Below, piece by piece: positions 6,497 through 9,832 of a stretch of DNA of 9,832 nt (its first letter is position 1; each line of letters begins with the position of its first letter). Source of the DNA: JBFHDX01 sp041584475 (GTDB lineage: Bacteria; Pseudomonadota; Alphaproteobacteria; UBA8366; JADFVY01). The DNA lies in contig JBFHDX010000130.1 of the NCBI GenBank assembly GCA_041584475.1, forward strand, positions 1-9,832, in the 5' to 3' direction. The notes under the pieces are model-generated. The model worked only from the letters and a program-made list of their open reading frames with translations, ran no database searches and was not told where the DNA came from. The position numbers were made by a program, and so were the translations under genes.

Positions 6497-7019
6497 GACC
6501 GTCATCCGATCCGACGACCCGCGCCTCGCCGGGCCGGTCGGGCGCATCCCCACGCCGGCGCAGCCGACGCTTGCGGAACGGCTGATCGACGTGGTGCGTG
6601 TCGACGAAGCGGCCGACCCAGGCAACGACGCCGTCCGGCATCGGCACGCCTTCGACGACGTCCTCGCCGGCGTCGAGGAAATCCTGCGCCTCGTACGGCG
6701 ACGCCGTCACGGCGAACGGCACGAGCCCATATTCCGCGTCTTCGTCCTCGCGCAGGACGATGTAGATCAGCGGCGGCGCGTTCCTCAGGGTCGCTCTGTA
6801 TGCCTCGGTATCGCTGCGATAGAGCTCGAGGGTGAGCGTCCCGGCGTGATACTGGACCCAGCCCTCGCCGTCGCGCAGCTTGCGCCAGCTGCCGGCCGGA
6901 TCAGCCGGGGCGGCGCCGGGAATCACCGCGACCGGCCGCCAGACGTGATCCTGCCACGGGCTGCCGCTGTCGCGCCGTTCGACGACGATGCCCATCGGCA
7001 TGGTTTCCTTCTGCTTCAT
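6486..7019 (-). CDS. DUF3305 family protein, formate dehydrogenase accessory
   Basis: 177 residues. The family is recognised from MPMGIVVERR (7-16), SPWQDHVWRPVAVIPG (20-35), GWVQYHAGTLTLELYRSDTE (53-72) and APPLIYIVLR (81-90). A strongly basic patch FRKRRLRRR (148-156) lies in the tail. No signal peptide or TM segment is seen, so it is presumably cytoplasmic. AAGG about 6 nt before the ATG at 7019 supports the start; an internal ATG at residue 7 is possible. It is followed directly by the overlapping DUF3306 gene and transcribed divergently from the DUF6352 gene. Its role in formate dehydrogenase maturation or expression is inferred from conserved neighbourhood only. Confidence 0.88.
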   Translation of the reverse strand: MKQKETMPMGIVVERRDSGSPWQDHVWRPVAVIPGAAPADPAGSWRKLRDGEGWVQYHAGTLTLELYRSDTEAYRATLRNAPPLIYIVLREDEDAEYGLVPFAVTASPYEAQDFLDAGEDVVEGVPMPDGVVAWVGRFVDTHHVDQPFRKRRLRRRGDAPDRPGEARVVGSDDGHGN

Positions 7020-7205
7020 GCGCCACCTTTCGCCGTCACCGCAGCGGCCGCGTGCATGCGGTCCGCGCGACTGAGTCTAGTCGACTCCCGCGGCAAGGCA
7101 AGCACCGGCCTGCCAGCACCGTGCCCCTTGGCAGCAGCGCCGTAACCGGCTAGGGATTGGCGCCCACGACGCCAACGACACGGAGATCGCGATTCCGGCG
7201 GCACC
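7020..7205. other. Divergent intergenic region between DUF3305 and DUF6352 genes
   Basis: 186 bp that must carry starts for both directions unless DUF3305 is transcribed from far upstream. I see two inverted repeats: GAGTC at 7073-7077 with GACTC at 7083-7087 (5-nt spacer), and CTGCCA at 7110-7115 with TGGCAG at 7129-7134 (13-nt spacer). A possible plus-strand -35 (TTGGCA, 7128-7133) has only a poor -10 candidate near 7151. No strong promoter is visible. The DUF6352 start has a weak ribosome-binding site. Confidence 0.4.
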
Positions 7206-8216
7206 ATGCCCGATTTCTGGCAGACATCAGGCTTCCATCTGCTGCAGCGCACCGACCGCGGCCATCTGGCCGTCACCGATGCGTTCCTGCGCGCCTATTT
7301 CGGCCGCCCCGAGCTCGCCCCGCCGCAGGAGGCCTGCGCCGCGGAACAGGCGCTGCACGCCGCGCTTGTCGACAATCCCAGGCTCGAGGTGCCGGCGCGT
7401 CGACTGGCGGGCCTCGCGGATGCGGATGCGCGCGAGAACTACGAGGTCGTACTGGCCTTTCGCGACCGGCTGCTGGCGGCGCCGACGATCGAGGAGAGCT
7501 ATCGCGGCCTGTTCGGAAGCGACGCGGCCGATGTACCGCCCCTGTTCATCGACCAGCTCGCCCACGTCGTCATGCGCGGCATCCTCGAGGGCTGCGACGA
7601 CCCGTTCCGGCTGCGCGCGGCGGAGCTGTTCTTCCGCCGCCAGACGGCGCTTAACCAGGATGGCGCGATCCTGCTGGGCGACGAGGAGACGGTGCAGATG
7701 TACCGCCAGACCGGCGGTTTCGGGGGCCTCGGCAAGCTGCTCGCCGATGCGGGCACGCCGATGCACCGCGTCGAGCTCGAAGTGATGCAGGCCGAAAACG
7801 CGGACCGCTACTGGGACCGCAGCGACCGGTTCGACATGGTGCTCGACCTCACCTTCCCGCGCGAAGGGCTGGACGCGCTGTGCCGGGTGGTCGAGGCCTG
7901 GATCCACCATTTCTTCGAGATCCGCGTGGCGGTGCAGCCGGCGCAGAGCGTGCGCGACGAACACTGGGTGTGGCATATCGGGCTGGATGCGACCTCGACG
8001 GCGATCCTCAACGACCTCTATAACGGGCTGGAGGTGGATGACGAGCGCCTGGCGCGGCTTATATCGCTGTTCCGCATGGAATTCGCGGAACAGGAAATAC
8101 TCCTGCCGCAGGTGCGGGGCCGCCCGGTCTACCTCGCGCTGGCGATGGCGGAGGACAACACGGTGCGGCTCAAGCCCCAGAACCTGTTGGTCAACCTGCC
8201 GCTGGCGGAGAGCTGA
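7206..8216 (+). CDS. DUF6352 family protein
   Basis: 336 residues. The family is recognised by MPDFWQTSGFHLL (1-13), VTDAFLRAYFGRPELAPP (23-40), ADADARENYEVVLAFRDRLL (71-90), PPLFIDQLAHVV (111-122), AAELFFRRQ (138-146) and a C-terminal block around FRMEFAEQEILLPQVRGRP (289-307). No signal peptide, TM segment or metal-binding cysteine cluster is seen, so it is probably a soluble cytoplasmic protein. The function is unknown to me. It opens a plus-strand cassette (DUF6494 follows 36 bp later) set between formate dehydrogenase accessory genes on the other strand, suggesting a link to that enzyme. The opposite strand is also open through this gene, but that reading frame looks like low-complexity Arg/Ala translation and has no recognisable family. 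Confidence 0.85.
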   Translation: MPDFWQTSGFHLLQRTDRGHLAVTDAFLRAYFGRPELAPPQEACAAEQALHAALVDNPRLEVPARRLAGLADADARENYEVVLAFRDRLLAAPTIEESYRGLFGSDAADVPPLFIDQLAHVVMRGILEGCDDPFRLRAAELFFRRQTALNQDGAILLGDEETVQMYRQTGGFGGLGKLLADAGTPMHRVELEVMQAENADRYWDRSDRFDMVLDLTFPREGLDALCRVVEAWIHHFFEIRVAVQPAQSVRDEHWVWHIGLDATSTAILNDLYNGLEVDDERLARLISLFRMEFAEQEILLPQVRGRPVYLALAMAEDNTVRLKPQNLLVNLPLAES

Positions 8217-8240
8217 TACGGGAACCGGTCGGGTCAAATC

Positions 8241-8246
8241 GGAGGG
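8241..8246 (+). promoter_or_regulatory. Strong ribosome-binding site of the DUF6494 gene
   Basis: GGAGGG lies 6 nt before the ATG at 8253, the best Shine-Dalgarno site in the window. It contrasts with the weak site of the DUF6352 gene and suggests that the small protein is made in larger amounts from the same mRNA. Confidence 0.7.
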
Positions 8247-8252
8247 AGCGGA

Positions 8253-8459
8253 ATGAACGAAGACGTCTTCAACATGAGCGTGCGAAAGTTCCTCAAGAAG
8301 GTCGGCGTCACATCGCAGCGCGAGATCGAGAGCGCCGTCCGCGGCGCCGTCGAAGGCGGTCGCCTGAAGGGCAGCGAATCGCTGAAGGCGAAGGTCGTGC
8401 TGTCGGTCGACGGCGTGTCGCTGTCGGTGCCGATCGAGGGCGAAATCGAGCTCGAATGA
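8253..8459 (+). CDS. DUF6494 family small protein
   Basis: 68 residues. MNEDVFNMSVRKFLKKVGVTSQREIE at the N-terminus and a beta-rich second half (KAKVVLSVDGVSLSVPIEGEIELE) match the family, which I recall as short, well-conserved proteobacterial proteins of unknown function. A basic helix (10-30) is followed by two or three predicted strands. It has no signal or TM segment. Its start is fixed by the strong GGAGGG site, and its TGA overlaps the ATG of the next gene (ATGA). Confidence 0.87.
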   Translation: MNEDVFNMSVRKFLKKVGVTSQREIESAVRGAVEGGRLKGSESLKAKVVLSVDGVSLSVPIEGEIELE

Positions 8460-8785
8460 GCGGCGCGGCGCGGCCTTCCTTCGTCGACCGGCCGGGGGCG
8501 CGGATCGTCGCCGTCTGCGTGGCGCTCGCCGCGGTTGCGCTGCTCGGCTATATCCATCGCGACGACCTGTTTCCGCCCGCCGACGACGGCACGCCTGCGA
8601 ACCCGGCGGATGTCGCGTTCCGCGCCTGTTTCGAGCCGCGCGCGGCGCAGATCGCCGGATCGCTCGACGCCGGCGAACTGACCGCCGAGCAGGCGCGGCT
8701 GTTCCGCGGCCGGGCCGAGGCCTACTGCCGCGATACGGCGGACCGCGCGGCCGCAAGCAGCGGCCCGTCGCTGCCGATGCGATGA
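8456..8785 (+). CDS. Small single-TM hypothetical protein
   Basis: 109 residues with one hydrophobic segment at about 17-33, followed by HRDDLFPP and a soluble domain with two cysteines (C58, C91) that could pair outside the cytoplasm. The domain FRACFEPRAAQI...LTAEQARLFRGRAEAYC is Ala/Arg/Glu-rich and probably helical. The predicted topology is N-in, C-out, with a short cytoplasmic N-terminus. The ATGA overlap with the DUF6494 stop indicates translational coupling. I do not know a function; proteins of this shape seem to accompany DUF6494, but that is recollection, not shown here. Its own TGA overlaps the ATG of the interrupted frame downstream. Confidence 0.75.
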   Translation: MSGAARPSFVDRPGARIVAVCVALAAVALLGYIHRDDLFPPADDGTPANPADVAFRACFEPRAAQIAGSLDAGELTAEQARLFRGRAEAYCRDTADRAAASSGPSLPMR

Positions 8786-9108
8786 CGGAACGCAACCACC
8801 GACGCCGCGCTATGGCGCATGACGGGGCTCGCCTCCATGCGCGGCGGGCAGGAAGTCCGGAAACCGCCGGCGAACGGCAGATCGACTAGCTGCGCGAGCG
8901 GCTCGATGGCCAGGCGAGAGAGCGCGGCGGCGGACGGGCGGATCGTCTCGCAAATGCCGGCTTCTACGAAATGCTCATCGACCGGACCGGGCCGGTCAAT
9001 GGCGGACCGGGCGATCGTTCACCGAGCGCGGCGCTCGGGCGCATGGCCCGGGTCCAGCTGACCAAGCTGGATTCGTACCGACTGATGACACGCACGACCG
9101 CCGCCTGA
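8782..9108 (+). pseudogene. Amber-interrupted small reading frame at the end of the plus-strand cassette
   Basis: An ATG at 8782 overlaps the preceding stop as ATGA, the same arrangement as the gene pair before it. It runs 35 codons to a TAG at 8887-8889 and then stays open in the same frame for 72 more codons to a TGA at 9106. The part after the TAG reads like protein: LRERLDGQARERG, ANAGFYEMLIDRTGPVNGG, SAALGRMARVQLTKLDSYRL. A TGG codon mutated to TAG would explain the break, leaving a gene of about 108 codons. Alternatives are two unrelated short frames, or non-coding DNA that happens to be open; other frames here (for example 8819-9061 plus) look less protein-like. I do not recognise the family. 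Confidence 0.4.
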
Positions 9109-9138
9109 GTCACGCGGCAGTCGGCACGGAACCGGCGC

Positions 9139-9832
9139 TCAGTCGTCGGCGTCGCCGTCGCTGGTGCGGCCGGCTTCTTTCGCCCGCTCCTCGAGGAGCT
9201 TTGCACGCGCCTCCTCGATCTCGCGCTCGCGCAGGTCGTCCTCCGTGCGGCGCACCTGCGGCCGGTCCGGGCCCCGCATCGGATCGTCGCCGCGCTCGAA
9301 CTGGTCGATGACGCGGCAGTCGTCGCACATCTTGATGCGTTCCGCCATCGGGCCCTCGGCGAACATCGGATGCTTGCCTGCGAGCTGCGCGACGATCCGT
9401 TCGATGGTGCTTCTGGTGCCGAACGGCTTGCCGCAGCGCACGCAGGCGAACGGTTCCTCTTCCTTGAGGACGACGGCGCCGCGCGACTCGGCGGCGAAGG
9501 AAAGGCGCGGCTCGAGGCGGATGACCGATTCGGGGCAGGTGTTCCGGCACAGCCCGCACTGCACGCACGCCTGCTCGTCGAACGCGAGCTGCGGCATGTC
9601 CGGATTGTCCTTCAGCGCCCCGGTCGGGCAGGCGCCGACGCAGGACAGGCAGAGCGTGCAGCCGGCGGCGTCGACGACGACGCGGCCGAACGGCGCGCCT
9701 TCCGGCAGCGGAACGACGTCCACGGGCTCGGGCGCGGCCTCATGGAGATGTGCGAAGGCGAGCCCGATCACCGCGCGCTTGCCGCCCATGGCGCGGAAGC
9801 TGCCCGCGGGGACCGGTTTCGCCGGCTCGAAC
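9139..9832 (-). CDS. Multi-cluster 4Fe-4S ferredoxin-type protein, 5' end beyond window
   Basis: Only the C-terminal 231 or so codons are visible; the frame stays open from the ATG at 9789 through 14 further codons to the right edge, so the true start lies outside. By visible residue number it has two bacterial ferredoxin clusters, C58/C61/C64/C68P (GCTLCLSCVGACP) and C89/C92/C95/C99P (ACVQCGLCRNTCP). Two CxxC pairs follow (C130/C133 in ACVRCGKPF, C169/C172 in MCDDC) that could bind zinc or another cluster. The end is a highly charged, probably coiled-coil tail (about 200-225). Long 4Fe-4S proteins of this type sit next to formate dehydrogenase and DUF3305/DUF3306 genes; an electron-transfer or maturation role is inferred. 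It converges on the plus-strand cassette with about 30 bp between the ends and no evident terminator. Confidence 0.9.
   Translation of the reverse strand, partial: FEPAKPVPAGSFRAMGGKRAVIGLAFAHLHEAAPEPVDVVPLPEGAPFGRVVVDAAGCTLCLSCVGACPTGALKDNPDMPQLAFDEQACVQCGLCRNTCPESVIRLEPRLSFAAESRGAVVLKEEEPFACVRCGKPFGTRSTIERIVAQLAGKHPMFAEGPMAERIKMCDDCRVIDQFERGDDPMRGPDRPQVRRTEDDLREREIEEARAKLLEERAKEAGRTSDGDADD

Noticed and set aside
7100..7120. Sigma54-like promoter on the minus strand (CTGGCAGG followed by TTGC)
   Set aside because: The spacing between the GG and GC elements does not fit the required 10-bp gap for either candidate GC, so it is not a sigma54 promoter.
6192..7145. Plus-strand open reading frame of 317 codons opposite DUF3305/DUF3306
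   Set aside because: Both opposing genes have family motifs and good start contexts; this frame has neither.
7227..8795. Minus-strand open reading frame of 522 codons across the plus-strand cassette
   Set aside because: It covers the recognisable DUF6352, DUF6494 and TM genes in antisense. The translation is Arg/Ala/His-rich without any motif, as expected for the opposite strand of GC-rich genes.
8819..9206. Alternative frames over 8819-9061 (plus) and 8964-9206 (minus)
   Set aside because: No ribosome-binding site, no protein-like pattern, and the minus-strand one overlaps the end of the 4Fe-4S gene. The ATGA-linked frame at 8782 is a better explanation of this stretch.

Overview
The window is a GC-rich, coding-dense stretch that looks like an alphaproteobacterial chromosome (inferred from base composition, family content and gene order; no marker gene is present). 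It holds most of a locus for a membrane-bound, Tat-exported, molybdenum- or tungsten-dependent formate dehydrogenase of the FDH-N/FDH3 type, with accessory genes. There is no RNA gene, CRISPR array, IS element or phage gene.

Layout. On the minus strand, reading right to left: the C-terminal part of a multi-cluster 4Fe-4S protein (runs off the right edge); DUF3305 and DUF3306 proteins (overlapping ends); an AT-richer intergenic region with a good sigma70-type promoter; a TorD-family chaperone (GTG start); a 64-residue Tat-signal miniprotein; the catalytic alpha subunit (956 aa, cysteine rather than selenocysteine at the active site); the four-cluster beta subunit (198 aa); a hairpin-bearing gap; a 68-aa lipoprotein; and the gamma subunit (diheme cytochrome b, cut by the left edge). 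On the plus strand, between the 4Fe-4S gene and DUF3305, lies a short convergent/divergent cassette: a DUF6352 protein, a DUF6494 protein, a one-TM small protein, and a fourth reading frame that starts in a 4-bp ATGA overlap but is interrupted by an in-frame TAG.

How it fits together. The alpha subunit receives its Mo/W-bis-MGD cofactor in the cytoplasm, probably guarded by the TorD-like chaperone, then is exported through Tat with the beta subunit. Electrons from formate would pass through five 4Fe-4S clusters (one in alpha, four in beta) to the b hemes of gamma and so to quinone. The 4Fe-4S protein, DUF3305, DUF3306, the miniprotein and the lipoprotein are accessory by position; their biochemical roles are not known to me.

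The points most worth a second look are the uncharacterised small genes woven into the operon (lipoprotein between beta and gamma, Tat miniprotein, DUF6352/DUF6494/TM cassette), the terminator-like hairpin in mid-operon, and the amber-interrupted reading frame at 8782-9108.
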